A stretch of 64,000 nt of DNA from contig NZ_BLVZ01000003.1 of the NCBI RefSeq assembly GCF_015471405.1, positions 62,001 to 126,000 on the forward strand, read 5' to 3'. Positions 37,701-45,687 of the stretch are shown here, one piece after another. Positions within the stretch are counted from its first letter, which is position 1. Every line of letters begins with the position of its first letter. This DNA comes from Pseudomonas cichorii. GTDB lineage: Bacteria; Pseudomonadota; Gammaproteobacteria; Pseudomonadales; Pseudomonadaceae. The translations under genes were made by a program, and so were the position numbers. The notes beneath the pieces are model-generated. The model saw nothing but the letters and a program-made list of their open reading frames with translations. It ran no database searches and was not told the origin of the DNA.

Positions 37701-37917
37701 CCCGATCCTGATGACATCCGTGGCATTCATCATGGGGGTACTGCCGTTGCTTTACTCGACCGGTGCGGGATCAGAGGTTCGCTATGTCATGGGGGTTACG
37801 GTGTTTGCGGGGATGATTGGCGTGACGTTCTTCGGGCTTTTGCTGACGCCGGTGTTCTATGTCGCGATGCGCAAATTGGGTGGCAACCGACCTTTGCATC
37901 GGCATGCCAGCCTGTAG
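34762..37917 (+). CDS. RND multidrug efflux pump, HAE1 family (MexF-like)
   Basis: A 1051-residue pump. The N terminus [20 protein letters not shown] and the TM4 relay [20 protein letters not shown] are diagnostic. The second half shows [20 protein letters not shown] and LRLRPILMTSVAFIMGVLPL. The sequence is closest in style to MexF-type pumps. The stop codon TAG (37915-37917) lies inside the target-site duplication of a MITE, yet the duplication has kept it intact. No outer-membrane channel gene follows. The native terminator is now about 190 bp away. Confidence 0.93.
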   Translation: MNISRFFIDRPIFAAVLSILVVVAGLVAIPLLPVSEYPEVAPPTVVVSARFPGASPEVIAQTVAMPLEEAINGVENMLYMSSQATTDGLLTLTVTFQLGTDPNLAQQLVQNRVLQAETRLPEEVQRLGVTTIKSTPDLTMVVHLYSPGERYDMAYLNNYAILNVRDRLTRIQGVGSIQVRGAGEYAMRIWLDPQKLSERGLAPIDVVTAIRQENLQAAAGIIGASPSPSDVVTQMSISVQGRLKDTQEFGNIVVRTSPTGAVTHLRDIARIELGSAEYAARALMDNQPAAALLVTQAPGSNTVEIGNEVRRIMAELKQQMPEGVDYRIIFDPTQFVTASIEAVTTTLLEAVALVVLVVILFLQTWRASIIPLLAVPVSVIGTFAVMQAFGFSINTLTLFGLVLAIGIVVDDAIVVVENVERNIEAGLTPKEASYQAMREVSGPIIAIALVLCAVFVPLAFSSGLSGQFYRQFALTIAISTVISAFNSLTLSPAMAALLLKSHDAPKDWLTRVMDRFLGRFFHGFNRLFSRGAQGYGTSVRTALTHKGSLLLIYMLLVGVTVLLFRTVPAGFVPAQDRTYLLAVIQLPDGATLDRTEKVVRQASDIALRHPDVRASLAFPGMSVNGFTNSSNAGIAFINLKPFDERVGEAHSARAISAALAREFSAIKEARIILFNPPPVRGLGTTGGFRLQLEDRAALGYAALDEASKRFIAAASQAPELTGMFSSFQVNVPQLRAEVDRVKARQLGVPVNEIFSTLQIYLGSLYVNDFTQFGRTYTVRAQADGEFRAQAEDVGALRVRSQSGEMIPLETLLSIQPGYGPERAMRYNGYPSADVSGAAAAGYSSSQAREAVERVAAQTLPPGIAFEWTDLTYQEILAGSSGWWLFPLAVLLVFLVLAALYESLALPMAIILIVPMALLSALTGVWLTEGDNNIFTQIGLMVLVGLSAKNAILIVEFARELEFNGRSPLQAAIESCRLRLRPILMTSVAFIMGVLPLLYSTGAGSEVRYVMGVTVFAGMIGVTFFGLLLTPVFYVAMRKLGGNRPLHRHASL

Positions 37918-37920
37918 AGC
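37910..37920 (+). repeat. Target-site duplication, left copy (11 bp)
   Basis: GCCTGTAGAGC is repeated exactly at 38100-38110, flanking the 179-bp element. It contains the pump stop codon. Confidence 0.85.
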
Positions 37921-38099
37921 TAATGCCAATCAGTCAAGCGGCTGACTTTGAAAATAGGGGGCTGGAATCACAATCCGAGGGAGGAGCATTGGCCGCGACA
38001 GCCAGGTTTCAGGCGCTGAAAATGAGTTGCCTGTAAGTTGGTCGTCGCGGCCAAGGCCCCTCCCACAGGTGACATGTATGCCTTTACTGATCGGCATTA
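37921..38099. mobile_element. 179-bp non-autonomous element (MITE) with IS4-like ends and an inverted REP pair
   Basis: The terminal inverted repeats match at 16 of 18 positions: TAATGCCAATCAGTCAAG at the left, TAATGCCGATCAGTAAAG read inward from the right. An exact 11-bp duplication flanks it. Ends of this kind and 11-12-bp duplications are what I recall for the IS4 family. Inside, a 21-bp segment at 37979-37999 is repeated inverted at 38044-38064 (19 of 21), with core GGCCGCGAC, typical of pseudomonad REP doublets (REPINs). There is no transposase ORF, so it needs a transposase in trans. It has inserted between the pump stop codon and its terminator. Confidence 0.8.
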
Positions 38100-38110
38100 G
38101 CCTGTAGAGC
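38100..38110 (+). repeat. Target-site duplication, right copy (11 bp)
   Basis: An exact copy of GCCTGTAGAGC at 37910-37920. Removing the element and one copy restores a stop codon followed directly by the terminator hairpin. Confidence 0.85.
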
Positions 38111-38138
38111 GCGCCTGCGCAAGGCAGGCGCGCTGTTT
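38108..38138 (+). terminator. Terminator hairpin of the second RND operon
   Basis: A perfect 11-bp stem (AGCGCGCCTGC 38108-38118, GCAGGCGCGCT 38124-38134) with loop GCAAG and a short GTTT tail. It is strong but has a poor T-run. It abuts the convergent transketolase stop. Confidence 0.6.
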
Positions 38139-38140
38139 GG

Positions 38141-39160
38141 CTAGAGCCAGGCCTTTATCTGCTGGCTCACCGCGTTGGTTGAAATCCCGTAACGATCATG
38201 AAGCGTCGGCAAGGCTCCGGCATCCAGGAAGGCATCCGGCAGGGCAATCTGCCGGAAGGTCGGGGTTACGCCATTACGCAGCAGAACCCCCGCCACCGCT
38301 TCGCCCAGGCCTCCGATGATCGAGTGGTTTTCAGCCGTCACCACCAGTCGGCCCGGTTTACGGGCTTCGGCCAGGATGGTCTGCTCATCCAGCGGTTTGA
38401 TGGTCGGGACATGCAATACCGCCACGTCCACGCCATCGGCCTGAAGCTGTTTGGCTGCTTCAAGGGCGCGCATGGTCATCAGGCCCGTGGAGATGATCAG
38501 CACATCGTTGCCGGTCCTGAGGGTTTTCGCCTTGCCCAGCTCGAAGGTGTAGCCGTACTCGTCCAGCACCAGAGGCACGTTGCCGCGCAGCAGGCGCATA
38601 TAGACCGGGCCCTGGTGAGCGGCAATGGCGGGTACTGCCTGTTCGATTTCCAGTGCATCGCAAGGGTCGACGATCATCAGGTTCGGCATGGCGCGAAAGA
38701 TCGCCAGATCATCGGTGGCCTGGTGGCTCGGGCCATAACCGGTGGTCAGGCCCGGCAAGCCACAGACGATCTTGACGTTCAGGTTCTCTTCGGCAATCGC
38801 CATGCAGATGAAGTCATAGGCCCGACGCGAGGCGAACACCGCATAGGTGGTCGCAAACGGCACAAAGCCCTCACGGGCCATGCCCGCTGCGGCGCTCATC
38901 AGCAACTGTTCGGCCATGCCCATCTGATAGAAACGCTCGGGATGAGCCTTGGCGAAGATATGCAAGTCAGTGTATTTCGACAGGTCGGCAGACAGCCCGA
39001 CGATGTCCGGACGCTGATCGGCCAGCGCTGCGAGGGCATGGCCAAAGGGAGCCGGACGGGTTGCCTGCCCTTCGGAGGCAATCGAGGCGATCATGGCCGA
39101 GGTGGTCAGGCGTTTCTTCGGCGCTTCGCTGCCGGAAGCGGTGTTTTTCAAGGTGCTCAT
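38141..39160 (-). CDS. Transketolase C-terminal subunit
   Basis: A 339-residue protein holding the pyrimidine-binding and C-terminal domains of a split transketolase. ATG 39160 follows GGAG, and its start overlaps the stop of the N-terminal subunit gene by 4 bp. Visible features are the conserved catalytic Glu segment FYQMGMAEQLLMSAAAGMA, the substrate-side PFATTYAVFASRRAYDFI, and GPSHQATDDLAIFRAMPNL. With the N-terminal subunit it forms a thiamine-diphosphate enzyme moving two-carbon ketol units. In this context (MFS carrier, SDR, LysR) it probably belongs to catabolism of an unusual sugar or polyol rather than the core pentose pathway. Confidence 0.9.
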   Translation of the reverse strand: MSTLKNTASGSEAPKKRLTTSAMIASIASEGQATRPAPFGHALAALADQRPDIVGLSADLSKYTDLHIFAKAHPERFYQMGMAEQLLMSAAAGMAREGFVPFATTYAVFASRRAYDFICMAIAEENLNVKIVCGLPGLTTGYGPSHQATDDLAIFRAMPNLMIVDPCDALEIEQAVPAIAAHQGPVYMRLLRGNVPLVLDEYGYTFELGKAKTLRTGNDVLIISTGLMTMRALEAAKQLQADGVDVAVLHVPTIKPLDEQTILAEARKPGRLVVTAENHSIIGGLGEAVAGVLLRNGVTPTFRQIALPDAFLDAGALPTLHDRYGISTNAVSQQIKAWL

Positions 39161-40017
39161 ACGGTTCTCCCGGTTTCCAGCCCAGCGTCCAGATTGTCCA
39201 GTGCAATATCCCATTCGTGCTCGTCGACACGAATGAAGTGGGTCTTTTCACGGGTTTCCAGGAAGGGAACGCCCTTGCCCATGCGGGTATCGCAAATGAT
39301 GACCCGCGGCTGTGACCCAGTGTGATTGCGCGCCGCATCGAAGGCCTTGACCAGCGCCTCCAGATCATTGCCATCGACCCGCTGGGTAAACCAGCCAAAG
39401 GCCTGCCAGCGGTCGACGATAGGCTCGAACGCCAGGATTTCGCTGGAATGGCCGTCGGCCTGTTGGTTGTTCACGTCGACAATGGCAATCAGGTTATCGA
39501 GCTTCCAGTGGGAGGCGGACATGACCGCTTCCCAGGTGGAGCCTTCATTCAATTCGCCGTCGGACAGCAGGTTGTAGACAAAGGAAGACGACGCCTTGCG
39601 CTTGAGCCCCAGGCAGGCTCCCACGGCGATACCCAGCCCATGGCCCAGTGAGCCACCGGTGATTTCCATGCCCGGTGTATAGGCCGCCATGCCTGACATG
39701 GGCAGGCGACTGTCATCTGCACCATAGGTTTCCAGCTCGTCGGCAGGAATGATTTCGGCCTCGATCAGCGCGGCATACAGGGCAATTGCATAGTGCCCGA
39801 TGGACAGATAGAACCGGTCCCGGCCCTCCCACTCAGGGTCTTCGGGCCGCAGGTTCATGGCGTGGAAGTAGGACACTGCCAGCAGGTCGGCAGCGCCGAG
39901 TGCCTGGCCGACATAGCCCTGGCCTTGAACCTGCCCCATGCGCAAGGCATTGCGGCGGATGTTATGAGCACGTTGCGCCAGTGTCAGGGCACCGGTTTGT
40001 AAATCAGTAGCAGTCAT
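39157..40017 (-). CDS. Transketolase N-terminal subunit
   Basis: A 286-residue protein with the pyrophosphate-binding domain of a split transketolase. The thiamine-diphosphate/metal motif is seen as LLSDGELNEGSTWEAVMSAS followed by LIAIVDVNNQQ, and GGSLGHGLGIAVGACLGLK binds the cofactor. Split transketolases of this length pair with the adjacent C-terminal subunit, to which it is coupled by a 4-bp overlap. It is the third gene of a four-gene minus-strand operon. Confidence 0.92.
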   Translation of the reverse strand: MTATDLQTGALTLAQRAHNIRRNALRMGQVQGQGYVGQALGAADLLAVSYFHAMNLRPEDPEWEGRDRFYLSIGHYAIALYAALIEAEIIPADELETYGADDSRLPMSGMAAYTPGMEITGGSLGHGLGIAVGACLGLKRKASSSFVYNLLSDGELNEGSTWEAVMSASHWKLDNLIAIVDVNNQQADGHSSEILAFEPIVDRWQAFGWFTQRVDGNDLEALVKAFDAARNHTGSQPRVIICDTRMGKGVPFLETREKTHFIRVDEHEWDIALDNLDAGLETGRTV

Positions 40018-40034
40018 TCGGGAAACTCCTCAAC

Positions 40035-41339
40035 TTAGCGGTTGACCAAGGCAGCCGGGACACGCAGAACCAGAAAGGCACCAAAGACCAGCACGCAGGT
40101 AATCAAGTACATGCCAATGGCACTGGAGCCGGTAGTGGTCGTGATCCAGCCGATCAGATAGGGGGAACAGAAACCGGCAAGGTTGGCGAAACTGTTGACC
40201 GCCGCGATTCCAGCCGCCGCCGATACACCGCCCAGCAGCGTGGTGGGCAACATCCAGAACAGTGAAGACGCGGACAGAATTCCGGCAGCAGCCAGGCACA
40301 GGCTCATGATCGAAAACAGCAGGTTTCCGCCCATCACTGCCGCCAGGCTCAAGCCAGCAGCACCCGCAATCATCGGGATCACCAGATGCCAGCGCCGCTC
40401 GCGATGCTTGTCACCGCTGCGCCCCATCAACAACATTGCGAAGATGGCGCAGATGTAAGGCACGCTGCTCAACAGACCGATGTGCAACGGGTCGGACACC
40501 CCGGCATTGCGCACCAGTGTCGGCAGCCAGAAGGTGATCGCGTACTGGCCCATGACCACGCAGAAGTAGATGCCCGCCAGCAACCACAGACGCCGGTCGC
40601 GAATAAAGGCACCTGTGGATTCATGGACGACTTTCTGGCTGTTGTCTTCTTCAAGCTCGCGCAGCACCAGCGCTTTTTCATCGTCATTGAGCCAGGTGGC
40701 CTGATGCACGCCGTCCTTGAGATAGCCCAGTACCATCAAGCCGACCACAACGGTGGGAATGGCCTCGATGACGAACATCCATTGCCAGCCCGCCCAGCCG
40801 TGATAACCGGCAAAGCTGTTCATGATCCAGCCTGACAGCGGCCCGCCGATCATTCCCGACAACGGAATGGCGACAAACCACAGCACCGTCATGCGCGCAC
40901 GACGATAGGACGGAAACCAGTAGGTCAGATAAAGCAACAGGCCGGGAGCCAGGCCCGCTTCGGCAACACCCAGCAAGAAGCGCAGGACATAGAACTGCCA
41001 GGCCGTTTCCACAAAGGCAAAAAGCCCCGAAATGATGCCCCAGGTAATCATGATCCGGGCAATCCAGATCCGGGCGCCGACACGGTGCAGGATGATGTTG
41101 CTGGGGACTTCACACAGGAAGTAGCCGATGAAGAACATGCCGGCACCCAGGCCGTATACCGCTTCGCTGAGGGCCAGGTCGTTCATCATCTGCAATTTGG
41201 CAAAGCCGACGTTGACCCGATCCAGATAGGCGCACAGGTAGCACAGCATCAGGAACGGCATGAGTCGCCAGGCGGTCTTGCGATAAGCGTTGGAACGCAC
41301 GGTGGTGACCGCGTCCGCAGACAAGGTGGTCGTTGTCAT
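40035..41339 (-). CDS. MFS transporter, anion:cation symporter (ACS) type
   Basis: A 434-residue, 12-TM carrier. The opening AYRKTAWRLMPFLMLCYLCAYLDRVNVGFAKLQMM and GAGMFFIGYFLCEVPSNIIL are characteristic of the ACS family, which takes up organic acids such as tartrate, hexuronates, galactonate or phthalate. It lies between the SDR dehydrogenase and the transketolase subunits, so its substrate probably is the sugar acid or polyol those enzymes process. Confidence 0.9.
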   Translation of the reverse strand: MTTTTLSADAVTTVRSNAYRKTAWRLMPFLMLCYLCAYLDRVNVGFAKLQMMNDLALSEAVYGLGAGMFFIGYFLCEVPSNIILHRVGARIWIARIMITWGIISGLFAFVETAWQFYVLRFLLGVAEAGLAPGLLLYLTYWFPSYRRARMTVLWFVAIPLSGMIGGPLSGWIMNSFAGYHGWAGWQWMFVIEAIPTVVVGLMVLGYLKDGVHQATWLNDDEKALVLRELEEDNSQKVVHESTGAFIRDRRLWLLAGIYFCVVMGQYAITFWLPTLVRNAGVSDPLHIGLLSSVPYICAIFAMLLMGRSGDKHRERRWHLVIPMIAGAAGLSLAAVMGGNLLFSIMSLCLAAAGILSASSLFWMLPTTLLGGVSAAAGIAAVNSFANLAGFCSPYLIGWITTTTGSSAIGMYLITCVLVFGAFLVLRVPAALVNR

Positions 41340-41433
41340 GATGGTCTGATCTCTTGTTTTTATTGACCGCCAGGCTCGTGACCCGGCGGTATCGTCGATA
41401 CAGAACAGTACGGGCAGGATTGGCCCGCCCGGT

Positions 41434-42183
41434 TTAGTGAATCAGCATGCCGCCGTTCACATCCAGGGTAATGCCAGTCAGGTACGAAGACAGATCGCTG
41501 GCCAGGAACAACGCCGCATTGGCCACGTCCTGAGCCACGCCCAGACGCCCGAGCGGAATGCCTTCGATAATGGCGTGACGACGTTCATCCTGCATCAGGC
41601 CGCCGGTGATATCGGTGTGGATCAGGCCCGGCGCGATGGAGTTGACCCGCACATTGTCCGGCCCAAGCTCCCGCGCCATGGCCTTGGCCAGCCCCAGCAC
41701 ACCGGCCTTGGCCGCGCTGTAGTGAGGGCCGCCAAAGATACCGCCGCCACGCTGGGCGGAAACCGAAGACATGCACACAATGCTGCCGCTGGCCTGCTTG
41801 CGCATGGCCGGGATCACGGCCTGGGACATGAGCAATGTGCCGCGCAGACTGACATCCAGCACCTTGTCGTAATCGCTGCGACCGATGTCGAGGGTCTTGA
41901 GTGGCTGGGTGATACCAGCATTGTTGACCAGCACGTCGATACGGCCGAAGTGCTCTAGAACGCGGGCGACTGCCTGAGAGACATGAGCTTCGTCCGCCAC
42001 GTTGGCAGCAAGCCCCAGATGACCTTCACCCAACGAAGCGGCGGCGTCACGGGCGGCTGACTCATCCAGGTCCAGAATGACCACGCGAGCGCCCTGTTGG
42101 GCAAAAGTGACAGCAGTGGCTCGGCCAATACCTCGTGCAGAGGCGGCACCGGTGATGATTGCGATCTTGTCTTGAAGAATCAT
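41434..42183 (-). CDS. Short-chain dehydrogenase/reductase
   Basis: A 249-residue classical SDR. The cofactor motif is TGAASARGIGRA at about 11-22. Asp in VVILDLDE at the end of strand 2 predicts NAD(H). NNAG is at 87-90 and the catalytic Ser 140/141, Tyr 155 and Lys 159 are in SSVSAQRGGG and HYSAAKAG. It is the first gene of the minus-strand operon, divergent from the LysR gene. It likely oxidises the polyol or sugar substrate before the transketolase step. Confidence 0.9.
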   Translation of the reverse strand: MILQDKIAIITGAASARGIGRATAVTFAQQGARVVILDLDESAARDAAASLGEGHLGLAANVADEAHVSQAVARVLEHFGRIDVLVNNAGITQPLKTLDIGRSDYDKVLDVSLRGTLLMSQAVIPAMRKQASGSIVCMSSVSAQRGGGIFGGPHYSAAKAGVLGLAKAMARELGPDNVRVNSIAPGLIHTDITGGLMQDERRHAIIEGIPLGRLGVAQDVANAALFLASDLSSYLTGITLDVNGGMLIH

Positions 42184-42278
42184 GGGCAGGGTTCTCCTGA
42201 ATTGTTTTTATTGGATCGACCCAAGTCGAATCGATGACCCAGCTTGTGCCCCACCCCGAACCTGAGCAATAACGCGAC

Positions 42279-42309
42279 TTTCAGCAAGTGCTGAAAAAAA
42301 ATCAGCACT
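42279..42309. promoter_or_regulatory. Overlapping palindromes in the LysR/SDR divergent promoter region
   Basis: TTTCAGC-AAGT-GCTGAAA (42279-42296) overlaps AGTGCTGA-A7-TCAGCACT (42287-42309), giving three TCAGC/GCTGA half-sites. It lies 61-91 bp before the LysR start, where an autoregulatory and activator site is expected. Confidence 0.55.
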
Positions 42310-42369
42310 CGGCAAATGAATCGGTGATATTTGGACGCAAAGAAAAGCTGACCAAGGCCGGATACCCGC

Positions 42370-43287
42370 ATGCATACCCCAGGCGACCCTTCACTCAATC
42401 TGCCACCGCTCAAGGCCATTCAAGCCTTTGAGCAGACTGCCCGCTTCGGCAATGTGGCGCGCGCCGCCGAACAGCTCAACCTGACGCCCTCGGCTGTGAG
42501 CCATCAACTGGCCAAGCTGGAATCGATGATCGGTCGCCAGTTGTTCCTGCGCACGGCCAGAGGCGTGAGCCTGACGCCTGTAGGCGAACAGTACCTGTCG
42601 GAGATTTCAGGGATACTGCACAGCTTTGCCGTGGCCACCGAACGGGCTGCCAGTGATATCAGCCTGGACTGCCTGCGGCTGCATTCGGCGCCTAGCTTCG
42701 GCTTCCTGTGGCTGATGCCGCGCCTGGAAAAGTTTCGCCAGAGCCACCCCGATATCCAGCTGAACCTGTCGTGCTCCTACGAATCCCTGCACTTCAGCCG
42801 CGACAAGATCGACGTGGATATCCGCCATGGCCTGCCCAACTGGCCGACGCTTGAAGTGCGCACGGTGCGCAACGAACAGATCGCGGTCATGGCCTCACCG
42901 GCGCTGCTGGAAAGAAGCCCCGTCCAGAGCGCAGCGGACCTGCTCGACAGCCCGCTGATCCTGTCCGAATCCACCTTGATCAACTGGCCACAATGGTTTG
43001 CCCGGCACGGCCTTTCCCGACCGGAAAAGCCCTATCCATTGAGTTTCGACCGCTCATACATGGCCCTCGAAGCGGCCAGTCAGGGTCTTGGCTTTGCACT
43101 GGAAAGTACCCTGCTGGCCCAGAAGTATCTGGCCAGTGGCGATCTGGTGGTTGTATCGCCCGAAGAGTTGAGCGCGCCGATTACCGCTCACCATCTGGTA
43201 TTCCCCAAGGCACATGCCAACTTTCCAAGGGTGAAACGATTTCTGGAGTGGATGCAGGAAGAGTTGGGCGGGGACTTTTCGTATTGA
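42370..43287 (+). CDS. LysR family transcriptional regulator (GcvA-like)
   Basis: A 305-residue regulator. The N-terminal winged HTH reads LPPLKAIQAFEQTARFGNVA and RAAEQLNLTPSAVSHQLAKLE, the GcvA-subgroup pattern. The C-terminal substrate-binding domain has LRLHSAPSFGFLWLMPRLEKF. It is divergent from the SDR/MFS/transketolase operon and separated from it by palindromic half-sites. It should activate that operon in response to a pathway intermediate. Confidence 0.92.
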   Translation: MHTPGDPSLNLPPLKAIQAFEQTARFGNVARAAEQLNLTPSAVSHQLAKLESMIGRQLFLRTARGVSLTPVGEQYLSEISGILHSFAVATERAASDISLDCLRLHSAPSFGFLWLMPRLEKFRQSHPDIQLNLSCSYESLHFSRDKIDVDIRHGLPNWPTLEVRTVRNEQIAVMASPALLERSPVQSAADLLDSPLILSESTLINWPQWFARHGLSRPEKPYPLSFDRSYMALEAASQGLGFALESTLLAQKYLASGDLVVVSPEELSAPITAHHLVFPKAHANFPRVKRFLEWMQEELGGDFSY

Positions 43288-43387
43288 GGCAGGCAATGCC
43301 CGGGCAAGTCTGTCTTGCTTCGCTCTCCATGCGACATGTACGATTTGCCATCACTCTCTCGGCAATCCGCTCACCCAAGGAAGGATC

Positions 43388-44476
43388 ATGCGTTTCGTCA
43401 ATTTCATCAGTGCCCTGCCAGAGAGCTTCAAGGCAGGGACGCGCCAGCGAGTAAAGCGACTCGTCGCAGAGATGTCCCCGGGGTTCAAACCGCATACCCC
43501 GACTCTACGAGACAATAATGTCTTGCCTCTTTCAATGTATGAGGCAGGAGTCTCAGACACTCGACATCAGGACTGTCACCGTGGCCATTTGATCGCCCTG
43601 GAATTTGGCGGCCCCGAACACTCGGGAAATCTGGTCCCCATGTATGGGTCGTTCAACTCTGGCGGCATCTGGCGCCAATTTGAACGTGATCTCGAAATAT
43701 GGGTCAACGCCGCCGGAGGCAACTGCGAAGTCACCATCGTCTGCGATTACGCCATTGACCCTGCCGAGGATCAGCGTGTGCCCACAATGTTCATGATCAC
43801 AGTGAGAGTCATGAATGGCCTGCAAACGGGACGCACCCACACATGGCCTATTACTCACAGCAAACCGGTACCGGTCGTCAGCGGTGCCGACCCGATCAAG
43901 AAGGCTGAATATCTGGCGCTTATTGCCGAAATGACAAATCTGGGCTGGGATATCAAGGACTATCTCAGTACCGCAGGTTTTCCGTCCTATCGACGCATGC
44001 CCCTATTCCCCATCGCAGCCAAGCCATACGCCTTCCTCGATTATGCAGAGTGGAAAGCCGTCAAGGACTACCCGCAAGCGCTTGAGCATTGGAACAACGG
44101 CCTGATACTGGCGCAGGCCTCAGAATTCACAAGTTCACAGATCGAAACCATCCGCGCAGTCAATCGCGTACTCAATGACGGATTCCTGATAAGCGACTCA
44201 CCGAACGACCCAGTACACACCGACAGATATCGCATACCGGGCCAGCCACTGGGTCTGCTGGTCGAAGGCGGGCATGACCTGACGCCTCAGGTCGATCACG
44301 TGATTCCCAAGTCTGCCAGCGGAGCCGCCTCCTATAGCAACGCCATGCTCATCAGCGCCAAGCACAACAGCGACAAGCGCGCACGGATAAACGATGCTGA
44401 CAGAAAACCCCTATATAGCATCATTCGTGGCACCGGCCGCATAAAGAAAAAAAGCTATAAATTCAGTCCCTACTGA
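43388..44476 (+). CDS. Protein with two nuclease-like motifs (NUC-type and HNH), next to the T6SS cluster
   Basis: A 362-residue protein. The N-terminal part has RGHLIALEFGG (R65, H67) and NLVPM (N81) then FERDLE (E100), in the order seen in DNA/RNA non-specific endonucleases. The C-terminal part has an HNH-like element: QVDHVIPKSASG (D303, H304), N318, and SAKHNSDKRA (H326, N327). There is no signal peptide and no PAAR, Rhs or MIX domain. It lies 137 bp from the tssA stop, in tail-to-tail orientation, so it might be a T6SS cargo nuclease, or an unrelated nuclease. No immunity-like gene is adjacent. The motifs are seen; the role is speculation. Confidence 0.6.
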   Translation: MRFVNFISALPESFKAGTRQRVKRLVAEMSPGFKPHTPTLRDNNVLPLSMYEAGVSDTRHQDCHRGHLIALEFGGPEHSGNLVPMYGSFNSGGIWRQFERDLEIWVNAAGGNCEVTIVCDYAIDPAEDQRVPTMFMITVRVMNGLQTGRTHTWPITHSKPVPVVSGADPIKKAEYLALIAEMTNLGWDIKDYLSTAGFPSYRRMPLFPIAAKPYAFLDYAEWKAVKDYPQALEHWNNGLILAQASEFTSSQIETIRAVNRVLNDGFLISDSPNDPVHTDRYRIPGQPLGLLVEGGHDLTPQVDHVIPKSASGAASYSNAMLISAKHNSDKRARINDADRKPLYSIIRGTGRIKKKSYKFSPY

Positions 44477-44613
44477 GCAGACCGCTGCACTTTTCTCGAA
44501 ACAGCCAGGCACTCGAACGAATGAACAGTCCGGGTATACGGACAAGACGATAAACACTTCAACGCACACTGGAAACGGATTGCTCCACGAATACAGCGTT
44601 TATCGTCCCGCCT

Positions 44614-45687
44614 CTAAAGCACCCCCAGCAACGCCCAGACCCTTCTTGCCTCGGCATCGGATGTAATCAGTTCCGAAAGCAGTTCCTTGAGGGGTTTGTT
44701 GCCCCACTCCACGCCTTTGCGGATCAGGTAAGGCACCGGGCTGTGGGGTTCGTTGCGAGCCAGGTAATCGGCAATCAACAGTAATTGCCGATAGGCCTCT
44801 TCACGATTGCGTGGCTCGCTGAATGCTCGTGCTCCGGCGTTCGACTCAAGCGGGGTATCAAGCGTCATGTCGGCTGAGGCCTCTTCGGTTTCCGGCGGCA
44901 AGGGTTGTGGTGGATGCATGGCAATGAATTCCTTGAACAGTGCCGCCAGGGATACCAGCGTCTGTTTCAGGGGCGCGTACGAGGGGCCATCCTCGGCAAA
45001 GTACTGGGTGCTCCAGTTGTCCAGCGCCTCAAGTTTCTGCAACGCCGCCTGGGTGACTTCAAAGCTGCTCAACCACCAGGCAACCGGCGTGGCACGTACC
45101 CGTTCATTGATTCGGGCCTGATCGCCAGCAGCGTTTTCGGCCGCTATTCTGGACGCCTTGCTGTCGTTGACCTGCACTCGGTTGCGTTGCAGTTGCTGCC
45201 AGTCACTCAGGACATAACCGGCAAACTCTCCTTCCCGACTCTCGAACAACTGGAATTGTGTGCGCAGCAGTTCGGTATAGCGACGCACGATCCACTCAAG
45301 AGGCGTCGCTCGCCATGACAAGTCACCATCGGCGGGTTGTGGGTGCAGCTCCTGCGGATAGCGCTCGCACAGACCGATCAGCAGGCTCAACGCATCGATG
45401 ATTCCCGGCCTGGCATCCTTGTGCAGCCAGGCTTCGCCCAGCCAGGCGGCAATCATCAGGTCCTTGCTTTCCTTGAGCAGTACCGAGGTCGCAATCGCTT
45501 CCACCTGCCCCCAGTCGGCCCGTTTGATGTCCGCCTGCCAGACGCCCATCGGCAAGCTGGCATCGTCCTCACGACGCAACTGGCGCAAGCGGTCGTAGAT
45601 GGGTTCGTGGCGCAGGTTCACGCCGCAGGGCGAGTGACCAAACAGGGGCTCCAGCAGTTCGCTGACCCGTGACGAAAGCTGACTCAT
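44614..45687 (-). CDS. tssA: T6SS baseplate/tail-cap protein TssA (ImpA_N domain)
   Basis: A 357-residue TssA with the N-terminal ImpA domain (PCGVNLRHEPIYDRLRQLRR and SKDLMIAAWLGEAWLHKDA). TssA recruits the baseplate and directs sheath polymerisation. Its start overlaps the tssM stop by 4 bp, and it is the last gene of the leftward tssJ-K-L-M-A operon. The short C-terminal part ends RRVWALLGVL. Confidence 0.9.
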   Translation of the reverse strand: MSQLSSRVSELLEPLFGHSPCGVNLRHEPIYDRLRQLRREDDASLPMGVWQADIKRADWGQVEAIATSVLLKESKDLMIAAWLGEAWLHKDARPGIIDALSLLIGLCERYPQELHPQPADGDLSWRATPLEWIVRRYTELLRTQFQLFESREGEFAGYVLSDWQQLQRNRVQVNDSKASRIAAENAAGDQARINERVRATPVAWWLSSFEVTQAALQKLEALDNWSTQYFAEDGPSYAPLKQTLVSLAALFKEFIAMHPPQPLPPETEEASADMTLDTPLESNAGARAFSEPRNREEAYRQLLLIADYLARNEPHSPVPYLIRKGVEWGNKPLKELLSELITSDAEARRVWALLGVL

